Shown here one piece after another: positions 1 to 10,856 of a stretch of DNA of 38,782 nt. The translations under genes were made by a program, and so were the position numbers. Source of the DNA: Peptococcaceae bacterium SCADC1_2_3 (GTDB lineage: Bacteria > Bacillota > Desulfotomaculia > Desulfotomaculales > Nap2-2B). The DNA lies in assembly GCA_000681355.2 (NCBI GenBank), contig JJNX02000012.1:1-38782 (forward strand), read 5' to 3'. The notes under the pieces are model-generated. The model was not told where the DNA came from. It saw only the letters and a program-made list of their open reading frames with translations, and searched no databases. The first letter of the stretch is position 1; each line of letters starts with the position of its first letter.

Positions 1-354
1 TCCTTGCGGGCCGGAAAAGCAAATTTGCAAGATAGTTATGCTCGGGTTGAAAACGGAGAGCTTTTGTTGTATAATATGCATATAGCCCAGTACCAGCAAG
101 GCAACCGTTTTAACCACGAACCAAAGCGGGTACGTAAATTGTTAGTGCATAAAAGGGAAATTTTACGTTTAATTGGTTACACTAAAGAAAAGGGGCTAAC
201 CCTTATTCCCTTAAAAGTTTTTTTTAACGACCGGGGTTGGGTAAAGGTAGAAATGGCTACGGCCCGCGGCAAAAAAAGCTATGATAAGCGTCAGGATATA
301 GCCGCGCGGGAAGCAAAAAGAGAAGTTGAACGGGCCGTAAAAGGTCGTCAGTAG
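1..354 (+). CDS. smpB: SsrA-binding protein SmpB, 5' truncated by window edge
   Basis: SmpB binds tmRNA and delivers it to stalled ribosomes for trans-translation. The reading frame is open from base 1 and enters mid-protein. The visible 117 residues include the family segments [38 protein letters not shown] and [13 protein letters not shown], followed by the basic C-terminal tail ([18 protein letters not shown]) that enters the decoding centre. About 35-40 N-terminal residues of a usual 150-160 residue SmpB lie upstream of the window; the TTG at position 4 is an internal Leu codon, not a start. The tmRNA gene lies 41 bp downstream in the same orientation, a common SmpB arrangement. Confidence 0.95.
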   Translation, partial: SLRAGKANLQDSYARVENGELLLYNMHIAQYQQGNRFNHEPKRVRKLLVHKREILRLIGYTKEKGLTLIPLKVFFNDRGWVKVEMATARGKKSYDKRQDIAAREAKREVERAVKGRQ

Positions 355-395
355 TCAAATGTAAGTTGTCAGCGGGTCTAAAAAAATTTAAACAT

Positions 396-753
396 GGGGG
401 CGAAATGGGTTCGACGGGAGAACAGGTGGCAGAAATAGCGAGCCGGGGTTCCATCAGCCCGTTAAACGGTGGAAAAAATATAACTGCCAACAAAAATAGT
501 TACGCTCTAGCTGCTTAAACGCAGCTAGCATTCCGCTTGCCCTTGCCTGCAGGGCGAGGCCGGGGTGTCAATTTGTCAGGCTTACCCTTGAGGATCTCGC
601 TCGAGGACCTATAGGGGAGCATCAATCGGGATAGCGCCGGCGGAGGCTGACTGTGGCCGCCAAAGGGGCGAAATTTAAAGCACAGCCTGCGCTCGGAGAA
701 GTTTTTGTGGTCTTTCTTTCGGACGGTGGGTTCAACTCCCCCCGCCTCCACCA
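396..753 (+). ncRNA. ssrA: tmRNA (transfer-messenger RNA)
   Basis: tmRNA rescues stalled ribosomes and tags the nascent peptide for proteolysis. The 5' end GGGGGCG (396-402) pairs with CGCCTCC (743-749), followed by discriminator A and an encoded CCA ending at 753. The T-arm GGTGGGTTCAACTCCCCCC is visible at about 725-743, and the conserved 5' run GCGAAATGGGTTCGACGGGA is present. The tag frame runs 486-518 and encodes ANKNSYALAA followed by TAA, immediately before a stable hairpin (GCTAGCTGCTTAAACGCAGCTAGC type). Length of 358 nt is normal. The neighbour smpB encodes its protein partner. Confidence 0.95.
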
Positions 754-784
754 TCTGTAACCAAAATAAGTTTAATATAATTTG

Positions 785-810
785 TAGGGGCGTTAAATTT
801 AACGTCCCTA
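785..810. repeat. Loopless palindromic hairpin downstream of tmRNA
   Basis: TAGGGGCGTTAAA is followed directly by TTTAACGTCCCTA, an inverted repeat with one mismatch. A T-rich stretch follows at 819-832, so it may end tmRNA transcription. The TAGGGGCG...CGTCCCTA form resembles short dispersed palindromes of bacterial intergenic regions; no second copy was seen in this window. Confidence 0.5.
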
Positions 811-850
811 AGTATATTGTTTTTTTATTTTTATATCCGGACAATTTATA

Positions 851-879
851 TTGACAAAGGTAAATTCTTATGCTAAATT
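851..879 (+). promoter_or_regulatory. Sigma-A-type promoter for tRNA-Glu
   Basis: A perfect -35 TTGACA (851-856), a 17-base spacer and a weaker -10 TAAATT (874-879) lie 60 bp upstream of the tRNA gene. It probably drives the tRNA and perhaps dsrC. Confidence 0.5.
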
Positions 880-938
880 CATAAAGCGGAACAAAAAATT
901 TTAGTTTGCCTTTAGAATAAGTGATTTAAGAATAACTT

Positions 939-1014
939 GGCCCCATGGTCAAGCGGCCTAAGACACCGCCCTTTCACGGCGGTAACCCGGGTTCGAATCC
1001 CGGTGGGGTCACCA
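939..1014 (+). tRNA. tRNA-Glu (anticodon TTC)
   Basis: A 76-nt cloverleaf: acceptor GGCCCCA pairs with TGGGGTC (one G-T pair), anticodon stem-loop CCGCCCTTTCACGGCGG with TTC in the loop, T-arm CCGGGTTCGAATCCCGG, discriminator A and an encoded CCA at 1012-1014. It stands alone between tmRNA and dsrC with its own upstream promoter and a strong downstream hairpin. Confidence 0.95.
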
Positions 1015-1017
1015 GTT

Positions 1018-1097
1018 AAGGGGGCACTCAACTCAAGAAGAAGATTTCTTAATTAAAAAGAAAAATTATCTTCCGAGTTGAGTGCCCCCTTATTTTT
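1018..1097 (+). terminator. Long perfect hairpin between tRNA-Glu and dsrC
   Basis: AAGGGGGCACTCAACTC (1018-1034) is perfectly complementary to GAGTTGAGTGCCCCCTT (1075-1091), followed by ATTTTTATT. The 40-base loop contains a secondary stem (GAAGAT/ATCTTC). It looks like an intrinsic terminator for the tRNA transcript. The 17-bp perfect stem with a long loop could also be a small mobile repeat, or a barrier that separates tRNA and dsrC expression. Confidence 0.65.
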
Positions 1098-1147
1098 ATT
1101 ACCGACTAAGACAAGCTTAATTTTTTTGGGAGGGCGGCGTTAAATTG

Positions 1148-1474
1148 ATGCAGGTAATAAATGCCATCAAAATTGCCGGTAAAGATGTAGAGTTAAACGA
1201 AGAGGGGTTTATTATTAACCCTGAACAGTGGGATGAGGAGGTAGCCAAAGAGATAGCGTGTTTGGAAGGTATTAATAACCTAACTAGCGATCATTGGAAA
1301 ATTATTTATTATTTACGTGGTTATTATCAGAAGTTTCAAGTAGCCCCGTTAATTAGAAAGCTGTGCCGGGACACAGGTTACAGTCTAAGGAAAATTTACG
1401 AACTGTTTCCTGCTGGTCCGGCAAAAGGGGCGTGCAAGCTGGCTGGCTTACCCAAGCCAAGAGGTTGTGTTTAA
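1148..1474 (+). CDS. dsrC: DsrC/TusE-family sulfur relay protein
   Basis: DsrC carries sulfur as a trisulfide between its two C-terminal cysteines during dissimilatory sulfite reduction; TusE homologues act in tRNA thiolation. The 108-residue protein has the family core (EEGFIINPEQWDEEVAKEIA, LTSDHWKIIYYLRGYY, PLIRKLCRDTGY) and ends ACKLAGLPKPRGCV. Both redox cysteines of the swinging arm are present (the Cys of ACKLAG and the penultimate Cys), so this is a DsrC-type rather than a single-Cys homologue. ATG 1148 is chosen; an in-frame TTG at 1145 sits 10 bases after GGGAGGG (1128-1134) and is also possible. The gene is isolated between two strong hairpins. It implies sulfite/sulfate metabolism, although no dsrAB is in view. 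Confidence 0.9.
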   Translation: MQVINAIKIAGKDVELNEEGFIINPEQWDEEVAKEIACLEGINNLTSDHWKIIYYLRGYYQKFQVAPLIRKLCRDTGYSLRKIYELFPAGPAKGACKLAGLPKPRGCV

Positions 1475-1504
1475 GCAGCTAATTTAGTAAAATTTAAGCG
1501 TTAT

Positions 1505-1546
1505 AAGTAAAAAACCTGACGGAAAAGATCGTCAGGTTTTTTACTT
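1505..1546 (+). terminator. Intrinsic terminator of dsrC
   Basis: AAGTAAAAAACCTGAC (1505-1520) and GTCAGGTTTTTTACTT (1531-1546) form a perfect 16-bp stem with a 10-base loop. The A-rich and U-rich flanks make it work in both directions. Confidence 0.85.
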
Positions 1547-1628
1547 TATACATATAAATTAACTATTTTGTAAACTATAAAAATAAAGTAAAAAAATTAA
1601 TCAAACATTAAGTACGGGGTGAAATTCT

Positions 1629-2321
1629 TTGAAAACAAAATTTACTTTTTTAATTTTGGTGGTAATAATAGTTATGGCCGTACTTGGAACGAGTTATGCT
1701 TTTGCTCAGGAGCGTACTTTATATTGGGGTAGCAGCAACCCCGATGTATCCCTTTTGCAGCAGCAGTTAAAAAATTGGGGGTATTACCGCGCCCGTGTGG
1801 ATGGCGTGTTTGGCAACGCCACCCAACAAGCGGTAATAAATTTTCAAAGGCTAAATGGTTTGGTGCCTGATGGAGTAGTAGGAGCAAGCACCTGGTCGGC
1901 TCTGGGATATTCCCCCGGAGAAAATGTTTCTTACCATGAATCAGTTGGGGTTTCGCGTGGCGTAACGAACCGGGATGAAATATACCTTTTGGCCCGGGTG
2001 ATAGAAGGGGAAGCCGCTAACGAGCCTTTTGCGGGAAAAGTGGCGGTGGGAGCGGTAATTCTTAACCGCTTGCGCAGTGCTTTATTTCCCCATACTTTAG
2101 CTGGTGTTATTTACCAACCGCATGCTTTTGAATCCGTAGCCAATGGCCAGTACAATCGCCCGGCATCTCAGGAATCATTGCAGGCAGCGGCCATGTCCAT
2201 GAACGGTTGGGACCCTACCGGGGGGGCGCTTTATTTTTGGAACCCGGCTAAGGCTATAAGTCCCTGGGTATGGACAAAGAATATAATTTCCCAGATTGGT
2301 CGGCATATTTTTGCCCGATAA
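1629..2321 (+). CDS. sleB: Spore cortex-lytic enzyme SleB
   Basis: SleB is a lytic transglycosylase that degrades cortex peptidoglycan during spore germination. The 230-residue protein has a Sec signal peptide (residues 1-27, cleaved near SYAFAQ), a peptidoglycan-binding domain at about 35-92 (NPDVSLLQQQLKNWGYY, VDGVFGNATQQAV, FQRLNGLVPDGVVG), and a hydrolase_2 catalytic domain at about 115-230 (LLARVIEGEAANEPFAGKVA, AVILNRLRS, HAFESVANGQY, GALYFWNP). The conserved catalytic Glu is in the IEGEA motif near residue 126. The start is TTG 1629 after GGGGTGA (1616-1622). ypeB follows 48 bp downstream, the usual pair in spore formers. It is probably transcribed late in the forespore. Confidence 0.93.
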   Translation: MKTKFTFLILVVIIVMAVLGTSYAFAQERTLYWGSSNPDVSLLQQQLKNWGYYRARVDGVFGNATQQAVINFQRLNGLVPDGVVGASTWSALGYSPGENVSYHESVGVSRGVTNRDEIYLLARVIEGEAANEPFAGKVAVGAVILNRLRSALFPHTLAGVIYQPHAFESVANGQYNRPASQESLQAAAMSMNGWDPTGGALYFWNPAKAISPWVWTKNIISQIGRHIFAR

Positions 2322-2369
2322 CAAAATTTTATTTTATCCTCCGATTTGAAAGGGGCTCTGATTTTTTAA

Positions 2370-3740
2370 ATGAAAGATAAGCGCTGGTTTATATTTATAA
2401 TTGGCTTTTTTGTGGTTTTAGCCGGCGTTGGATTCTGGGGTTACCGGCAGTCCACTGAACGCCGTCAGTTAGAGGTTATCTTAAATAATAATTATTACCG
2501 TACTTTTTACGAACTTACCGAAAATGTGCAGTACCTGACCGTACTTTTATCAAAAATTTTAGTGGCTGAAGCGCCAAATCAGGACCGCCTTATTTTTATG
2601 GAAATATGGCAGCGGGCCAATGCCGCGCAAATTAACTTAACCCAACTTCCTTTACCTGATACCATGATGATCCGGACAAGTAAGTTTTTTACCCAGGTGG
2701 GAGATTATGCTTATTCTTTTTTTAAGGCCGATACACCAGTAGTTAAAACAAAAGAAAAATGGGAAACATTAAACCGCTTGTATAAAAAGGCCGATAGCCT
2801 GAATACGGAACTGGCTGATATAGAAAAACAGCTTACCCAGGGAAAATTATATTTAAGCGAGTTGAAAGAAGGTGTGTCCGGGGTCATCCAACGGGAAAAA
2901 CCAAAGTTAGCCAGGGCCAGTTTTAAGGATATAGAAAAGCATATGGAAGACATTCCCGTACTGATTTACGACGGGCCTTTTTCCGGGCACTTGGAAAAAA
3001 GAAAGCCCAGGGCAATAAGCGGCGCCAAAATCACTGCTCCGCGTGCTCAATCAATTGCGCTGACATTTATGGAGCAACAATCATCCAACGGAAAATACCA
3101 GGTAAAAAAGATAAATTTGGACCGCGGGAAAATTCCGGCTTACCGCGTCGAGCTGGTTTCACGTCCCTTGTTGTCAAAAAAAGACAGGATTACTTTGGCC
3201 GTCAGCCAGCAAGGTGGCCAGGTTTTATGGTTGACCAAGGCCAGAAAAATAAATCGGCCTCAGATAAGCCTTGCCAAGGCCAGGGAGATAGCCCGGCGTT
3301 ATTTAGAGGTCCGGGGATATAAAGATATGGTTCCGGTTTACTTTGAGGTAATCGGAGGGATGGTTATTTTTAACTTTGCGGCTACCCAGGATAAAGTGGT
3401 ACTTTATCCGGACCAGGTGAAGGTTACAGTTGCTTTGGATACCGGTGAAGTAACCGGGTTTGAAGCCTCCGCCTTTTTTATGACCCATTATAAACGTAAA
3501 CTCCTGCCTCCCCGCTTAACCGTCACCCAGGCCCGGAAAAAATTAAGCCCCCGTTTACAAGTAAGATCAAAAGGACGCCTGGTAGTAATTCCAACCGGAC
3601 CAGAGCGGGAAAAGTTAACTTATGAGTTTCAAGGCCAGTTGGATAAAGACACTTTTCTTATTTACATTAATGCTTTAAATGGTCAAGAAGAAAAATTACT
3701 CCGCGTGGTGCGTAACAAGGAAGGGATTTTGACTTTATAA
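2370..3740 (+). CDS. ypeB: Germination protein YpeB
   Basis: YpeB is a spore-membrane protein needed to deposit and stabilise SleB in the dormant spore. The 456-residue product has one N-terminal membrane anchor (about residues 6-24), the YpeB N-terminal helical domain (YYRTFYELTENVQYLTVLLSK, FFTQVGDYAYSFF), and C-terminal PepSY-like repeats (about 225-440; e.g. ISLAKAREIARRYLEVRGY, LTVTQARKKLSPRLQV). Length matches the family (about 450). It lies directly downstream of sleB in a likely two-gene operon. An AT-rich hairpin (3756-3779) follows the stop and may end the transcript. Confidence 0.93.
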   Translation: MKDKRWFIFIIGFFVVLAGVGFWGYRQSTERRQLEVILNNNYYRTFYELTENVQYLTVLLSKILVAEAPNQDRLIFMEIWQRANAAQINLTQLPLPDTMMIRTSKFFTQVGDYAYSFFKADTPVVKTKEKWETLNRLYKKADSLNTELADIEKQLTQGKLYLSELKEGVSGVIQREKPKLARASFKDIEKHMEDIPVLIYDGPFSGHLEKRKPRAISGAKITAPRAQSIALTFMEQQSSNGKYQVKKINLDRGKIPAYRVELVSRPLLSKKDRITLAVSQQGGQVLWLTKARKINRPQISLAKAREIARRYLEVRGYKDMVPVYFEVIGGMVIFNFAATQDKVVLYPDQVKVTVALDTGEVTGFEASAFFMTHYKRKLLPPRLTVTQARKKLSPRLQVRSKGRLVVIPTGPEREKLTYEFQGQLDKDTFLIYINALNGQEEKLLRVVRNKEGILTL

Positions 3741-3845
3741 ATTTGTAACTCCAGCTTTTAATTTGACTTGGAATTAAAAATTACGGGGCCAGGATTAACG
3801 AAATCATGGTCCTTTTATACTTTTAAAATCAAGAAAATTATTTTC

Positions 3846-3875
3846 TTGACCAGGACTTAAGGTAAATGTTATAAT
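3846..3875 (+). promoter_or_regulatory. Sigma-A promoter upstream of the Lrp/aminotransferase operon
   Basis: TTGACC (3846-3851), an 18-base spacer and a perfect TATAAT (3870-3875). The start codon is about 160 bp downstream, leaving a long untranslated leader that contains a hairpin. Confidence 0.65.
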
Positions 3876-3931
3876 TTTAACAATTTTATAAACTGGCAGC
3901 AAGTTATTACGTTTAAAGTATAGACAATTTA

Positions 3932-3972
3932 CCACCAGAAAAAGCTCGCTCTTTTAGTGGCGGGGTTTTTTA
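3932..3972 (+). terminator. Possible attenuator hairpin in the lrp leader
   Basis: CCAC (3932-3935) can pair with GTGG (3957-3960), with further A/T pairs inside, followed by CGGGGTTTTTTATT. It has terminator form and lies between the promoter and the first gene, so it may be a leader attenuator. The stem is imperfect and no known riboswitch class was recognised. Confidence 0.35.
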
Positions 3973-4038
3973 TTGAAACATAAAATTTATAAAGGGTAAA
4001 TATTTTTAAAAAAAAGAGAGGTAATAATAAAAGGAACC

Positions 4039-4518
4039 ATGCAGGAGATACTTAAGCTTTTAGAAAATGAAGCCAAACTAAGCACTAAGGAAATAGCTTT
4101 TATGTTAAGCTTGCCTGAAGAGGAAGTACGGCGTAAAATAAGAGAGTTAGAAGAAAATAAAACTATCCTGCGGTATTTAACCATAATTAACTGGGAGAAA
4201 GCAGGGGAAGAAAAAGTTACCGCACTAATTGAAGTGCGCATTACCCCTCAGCGGGATATAGGTTTTGACGCGGTAGCCGAACGGATTTACCGTTTTCCGG
4301 AGGTAAAAAGCGTTTATTTAATGTCGGGCGCTTATGATCTGGCCGTGTTTATTGAAGGGCAAAGCATGAAAGAAGTAAGTAATTTTGTAGCCACCAGACT
4401 GGCTACTATTGAAGGAGTGACCAGAACAGCCACCCATTTTGTAATGAAAACTTACAAGCGGGAAGGCGTTATTTTAGAAGACAAAGAACAGGAGAGAAGG
4501 CTGGTGATTTCTCCTTGA
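4039..4518 (+). CDS. Lrp/AsnC-family transcriptional regulator
   Basis: The 159-residue protein has the two-part Lrp/AsnC form: an N-terminal winged helix-turn-helix (residues 1-55; KLSTKEIAFMLSLPEEEVRRKIRELEE) and a C-terminal RAM ligand-binding/oligomerisation domain (about 65-140; VTALIEVRITPQRD, VKSVYLMSGAYDLAVFIEG). Such proteins sense amino acids and often control their neighbour. The stop overlaps the start of the aminotransferase by 4 bp, so the two are co-translated; control of that gene by this regulator is an inference. The effector amino acid cannot be told from sequence. Confidence 0.88.
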   Translation: MQEILKLLENEAKLSTKEIAFMLSLPEEEVRRKIRELEENKTILRYLTIINWEKAGEEKVTALIEVRITPQRDIGFDAVAERIYRFPEVKSVYLMSGAYDLAVFIEGQSMKEVSNFVATRLATIEGVTRTATHFVMKTYKREGVILEDKEQERRLVISP

Positions 4519-5738
4519 ATAAACGTAAAGCCTGGGGAGAAAGGGTTAATCCGGTAGTGCAGTCTATCCCGCCCTCCGGAATTAGACGTTTTTTTGATTT
4601 GGCTACGGAAACAAAGGAGGTTATTTCTTTAGGGGTGGGAGAGCCTGACTTTGTTACGCCCTGGCATATCCGGGAGGCCTGTTTTTATTCTTTAGAAAAG
4701 GGCTATACTATGTACACTTCAAATCAGGGATTACTTTCCTTGCGCCAGGCCATTGCCCAAGAATTATATAATAAATTTGGGGTTTCTTATAACCCTAAAG
4801 ACGAGATCTTAATTACGGCAGGAGTAAGCGAAGGTTTGGATTTAGCTATCCGGGCCTTAATAAGCCCGGGGGACGAGGTAATTGTTCCTGAGCCGGCTTA
4901 TGTTTCTTACGCTCCCTGCATTACTTTAGCCGGGGGGCGGCCGGTAGCCTTGTTTACTACCATGGAGCAAGGTTTTTGCCCTACAGCCGACCAGATAGCC
5001 CGGTTAATCACTTCCCGCACCAAATTATTAATTTTAAGTTATCCTAATAATCCTACAGGGGCGGTAATAAGCAAAAAAAGGCTTCAGGAAATTGCCGAGG
5101 TAGTTTGTGACGCTGATTTGCTGGTTATTTCTGATGAAATTTATAGTAAACTTACTTATCAAGGGGAACATACCTGTACCGCTGCTTTAAAAGGAATGAA
5201 AGAGCGAACTATTCTTTTAAATGGTTTTTCTAAAGCTTACGCCATGACCGGCTGGCGGATTGGTTATGCGGCCGGCAACCCGGATTTTATTGGTGCCATG
5301 AATAAAATTCATCAGTACACCATGTTATGTGCCCCTATTACCGCTCAAACTGCGGCCTTAGAGGCATTGAAAAACGGGCACCAGAGTATGCATAATATGG
5401 TAAAGCAGTTTAACCAGCGGCGCCAGTTGATGGTAAATACCTTTCGGGAAATGGGTTTACCTTGTTTTGAACCAGGGGGCGCCTTTTATGCTTTTCCGGA
5501 AATTAAAGGGACGGGGCTGTCATCAGAAGAATTTGCCCTCAAATTGCTTACCGAAGAAAAAGTAGCCGTAGTTCCGGGTAATGTTTTTGGAGCCAGCGGA
5601 GAAGGTTATGTCCGCTGTTCTTATGCTGCCTCACGAAAAGATTTAAGTACGGCCTTACAGCGTATAGCCGGGTTTGTTAAAAGATATGGTTTGCGGGCAA
5701 AAACAAAGGTAATTTATAAGTCCTTGGTAATAGGTTAA
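4515..5738 (+). CDS. PLP-dependent aminotransferase, class I/II
   Basis: This is a fold-type I aminotransferase of the AspC/PatA-like group. Visible motifs in the 407-residue protein: ISLGVGEPDFVTP near the N-terminus, ITAGVSEGLDLAIRAL (PLP phosphate region), LSYPNNPTGAV, VISDEIYSKLTY (Asp contacts the PLP ring nitrogen), LNGFSKAYAMTGWRIGYAAG (Schiff-base Lys), and YVRCSYAAS with the carboxylate-binding Arg. The start TTG 4515 overlaps the Lrp-type gene by 4 bp; GGTGAT just upstream can serve as ribosome site. Substrate is not certain: aspartate, alanine or an aromatic amino acid are all possible. Confidence 0.88.
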   Translation: MNKRKAWGERVNPVVQSIPPSGIRRFFDLATETKEVISLGVGEPDFVTPWHIREACFYSLEKGYTMYTSNQGLLSLRQAIAQELYNKFGVSYNPKDEILITAGVSEGLDLAIRALISPGDEVIVPEPAYVSYAPCITLAGGRPVALFTTMEQGFCPTADQIARLITSRTKLLILSYPNNPTGAVISKKRLQEIAEVVCDADLLVISDEIYSKLTYQGEHTCTAALKGMKERTILLNGFSKAYAMTGWRIGYAAGNPDFIGAMNKIHQYTMLCAPITAQTAALEALKNGHQSMHNMVKQFNQRRQLMVNTFREMGLPCFEPGGAFYAFPEIKGTGLSSEEFALKLLTEEKVAVVPGNVFGASGEGYVRCSYAASRKDLSTALQRIAGFVKRYGLRAKTKVIYKSLVIG

Positions 5739-5758
5739 AGAAAGGGTATAATTTTAGC

Positions 5759-7441
5759 GTGAATATTATTGCCCGTCTTAGGGCCGAGCTTAATCACGCT
5801 TTAATAAAAGCAGTAACTTTAGCTAGCCAAAAAATGCGCTTTCCCGCGGCAGGAATACCTGACTTTGTACTTGAAGTGCCGCGGGAAAAAGAACATGGTG
5901 ATTTTGCCACTAACCTGGCTTTACTGTTAGCCGGGGCGATTAAGATGTCCCCTCGTAAAATAGCCGGGATAATTAAAGAGGAACTTAATTTTGAAGGGCT
6001 ACCGGTAATAAAAGTCGAGGTAGCCGGCCCGGGGTTTATTAATTTTTATCTTGACCCGGCCTGGGCCTTAAGGGTTATCCCGGAGATTATTAATCAGGGA
6101 GAAGACTACGGAAGGGTAAATATTGGAAATAGAGAAAAAGTGCAGGTAGAATACGTCAGCGCCAATCCTACCGGATTGCTGCACATGGGCAACGCCCGCG
6201 GAGCGGCGCTGGGGGACAGCATTGCGTCCTTATTAGATTTTGCGGACTATCAGGTAACCCGTGAGTTTTATGTTAACGATGCCGGTACGCAAATTGAAAA
6301 CCTCGGCAAATCTTTAGCTGCCCGTTATTTTCAACTGCTGGGTTTTAAGGCGGAAATACCTGAGGAAGGTTATCACGGGGAGGATTTGGTTGCCACCACA
6401 AAAAATTTTATTGCCCTTTACCAGGATAAATACTTAAAGGAAAGTGCGTCTGTACGGGAAGAGGCCCTGGTAAAATACGCTTTAGATGAGGCGATCGCAG
6501 CCATTAAAAAAACACTGGCCGAATTTGGCGTTCATTATGATGTTTGGTTTTCAGAAGCTTCTTTATACGCCAGCGGAAGCGTAAAAGAGATAATTGAACG
6601 GTTAAAAGAAAAAGGATTTATTTATGAACACGAAGGTGCCTTATGGTTTAAAGCCCGGGAATTTGGCGCAAGACAAGACGAGGTGTTAGTTCGGAATAAC
6701 GGTGCCCCTACTTATTTTGCGGCTGATATTGCTTACCACGTAAATAAATTTCAGCGTGGCTTTACTAAAATTATTAACATTTGGGGGGCTGACCATCACG
6801 GCCACGTTGCCCGCTTAAAAGGGGCCCTGGCCGCCTTAGGTTATAGCCCGGATGCCGTACAGGTCATTATAATGCAGTTGGTCCGTCTTTACCGGGGCGG
6901 GGAAATTGTACGGATGAGTAAACGCACGGGTCAGTACGTCTCTCTGGAGGATTTAATTGAAGAGGTAGGACGCGACGCGGCCCGTTACTTTTTTGTTATG
7001 CGGAGTGCGGACAGCCACCTGGATTTTGATTTAGATTTAGCCCGGGAGCAATCCGTTAAAAATCCCGTTTATTATATCCAGTATGCTCACGCGCGTATAT
7101 GCAGCCTTAAAAAAGTGCTGGCAGAACAAGGTAGGACAATGCCCCGCGTTAGCTCAACAGACCTTACCTTACTAACCCAGGAAGCAGAATTAGCGCTGGC
7201 CCGGCGGCTGGCTGATTTTCCGGAGGAGGTAACCAGGGCCGTACAAAACTTAGCCCCCCACCAGATAGCCTCTTATATTCATGAAGTGGCCGGTTTGCTG
7301 CATGCTTTTTATAACCACCACCGGGTAATTACGGCTGATCCGGCCTTATCTAATAGCCGGGTGCTGCTGGTGGAAGCTACCCGGATTGTTTTGGCCAATG
7401 CTTTAAAGTTATTGGGCCTTAAGTCTCCTGAACGGATGTGA
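5759..7441 (+). CDS. argS: Arginine--tRNA ligase
   Basis: ArgS charges tRNA-Arg with arginine. The 560-residue class Ia synthetase shows an N-terminal Add1 domain (VPREKEHGDFATNLALLLA), the HIGH-type site in YVSANPTGLLHMGNARGAAL, ADIAYHVNKFQRGF and IWGADHHGHV in the catalytic core, the KMSKS-type motif RMSKRTGQYV, and a C-terminal DALR anticodon-binding helical domain (YYIQYAHARICSL to the end). The start is GTG 5759 after GAAAGGG (about 5740-5746). Its TGA stop (7439-7441) is part of the probable ribosome-binding site of pyrG, 6 bp from that start. Confidence 0.96.
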   Translation: MNIIARLRAELNHALIKAVTLASQKMRFPAAGIPDFVLEVPREKEHGDFATNLALLLAGAIKMSPRKIAGIIKEELNFEGLPVIKVEVAGPGFINFYLDPAWALRVIPEIINQGEDYGRVNIGNREKVQVEYVSANPTGLLHMGNARGAALGDSIASLLDFADYQVTREFYVNDAGTQIENLGKSLAARYFQLLGFKAEIPEEGYHGEDLVATTKNFIALYQDKYLKESASVREEALVKYALDEAIAAIKKTLAEFGVHYDVWFSEASLYASGSVKEIIERLKEKGFIYEHEGALWFKAREFGARQDEVLVRNNGAPTYFAADIAYHVNKFQRGFTKIINIWGADHHGHVARLKGALAALGYSPDAVQVIIMQLVRLYRGGEIVRMSKRTGQYVSLEDLIEEVGRDAARYFFVMRSADSHLDFDLDLAREQSVKNPVYYIQYAHARICSLKKVLAEQGRTMPRVSSTDLTLLTQEAELALARRLADFPEEVTRAVQNLAPHQIASYIHEVAGLLHAFYNHHRVITADPALSNSRVLLVEATRIVLANALKLLGLKSPERM

Positions 7442-10026
<2,585 letters not shown>

Positions 10027-10044
10027 AAAGTAAAGGTTTTAATT

Positions 10045-10716
10045 ATGGAAAATAAAGCTATAAGTGAACCCACCCCTCCCGAAAAATTAGGTTTTTTAGA
10101 GCTGATTTACGGAGTTCTTTTAGACCCACTACCTACTTTGCGTCAGGTAGCGGTTCAGCCGCCTGTTGGTTTAACCGTATTAATTTTTACCTTGGTAAGC
10201 GTAGTAAATGTTTTGAGCAGTGTTCTGGTAACCACTGGAAAAGGTAATTTAATCTTTCCCGGCCTGCCGCAAACGGCAACCCAAGCAATTCAAGCTCTTA
10301 TTCCTGTAATCATCCTTCTATGGCTGGTATTAAAATACCTGAAGTGGTTTGTTTGCAGCAGCGTCCTGCACCTGGTAGCAACCTTATTGGGTAGTCACGG
10401 TAATGCTCAGGGAGTTTTTGCGGTTACCGGGCTGGCTATATTACCTTCTCTTTTTATGGTTCCGTTGAATTTACTTCTTTATTGGATGACGGCGCCGTCT
10501 TTTACAATAATTATCACTTTATTAAGTTTGTTAATTTATATTTGGGGTATTATACTAGTTATATTTGGTTTACGTGAGGTGTATAATTTTAGTACCGGAA
10601 GGTCACTCTTGGTTTTGTTTTTACCCCCAATAGTAACTATTTTTTTCGTTTTAGCAGCGTTGATAGTTTTGGCCGGATGTCTACCTTCGTTAGCCCCTTT
10701 AAAACCAAACTTTTAA
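10045..10716 (+). CDS. Yip1-family multi-pass membrane protein
   Basis: A 223-residue hydrophobic protein with about five membrane segments (for example VGLTVLIFTLVSVVNVLSSV, IPVIILLWLVL, FAVTGLAILPSLFMVPLNLL, IIITLLSLLIYIWGIILVIF and a C-terminal LFLPPIVTIFFVLAALIVLA). The N-terminal motif LLDPLPTLRQVAVQPP and the GLREVYNFS segment are typical of YIP1-domain proteins of bacteria, whose function is unknown. It lies 18 bp after sppA and is probably co-transcribed. Confidence 0.75.
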   Translation: MENKAISEPTPPEKLGFLELIYGVLLDPLPTLRQVAVQPPVGLTVLIFTLVSVVNVLSSVLVTTGKGNLIFPGLPQTATQAIQALIPVIILLWLVLKYLKWFVCSSVLHLVATLLGSHGNAQGVFAVTGLAILPSLFMVPLNLLLYWMTAPSFTIIITLLSLLIYIWGIILVIFGLREVYNFSTGRSLLVLFLPPIVTIFFVLAALIVLAGCLPSLAPLKPNF

Positions 10717-10856
10717 AGTTTTAGTTTTTTGAGTTTTTATTTTTGCCCGGGCAGGATTTTAAGAAAAGTTGTGGAAAGAAATAATTAAGAAATAAAAATA
10801 AGCATAAAAGAAGGAAGCTGAGATTAGGATTACCTAAAGAGGGGAGAAAGAAAGAG

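Noticed and set aside
257-493. 78-codon open frame on the minus strand
   Set aside because: Antisense to smpB and the tmRNA 5' end; shadow frame.
515-844. 109-codon open frame on the minus strand
   Set aside because: It lies over the tmRNA gene and has no family features.
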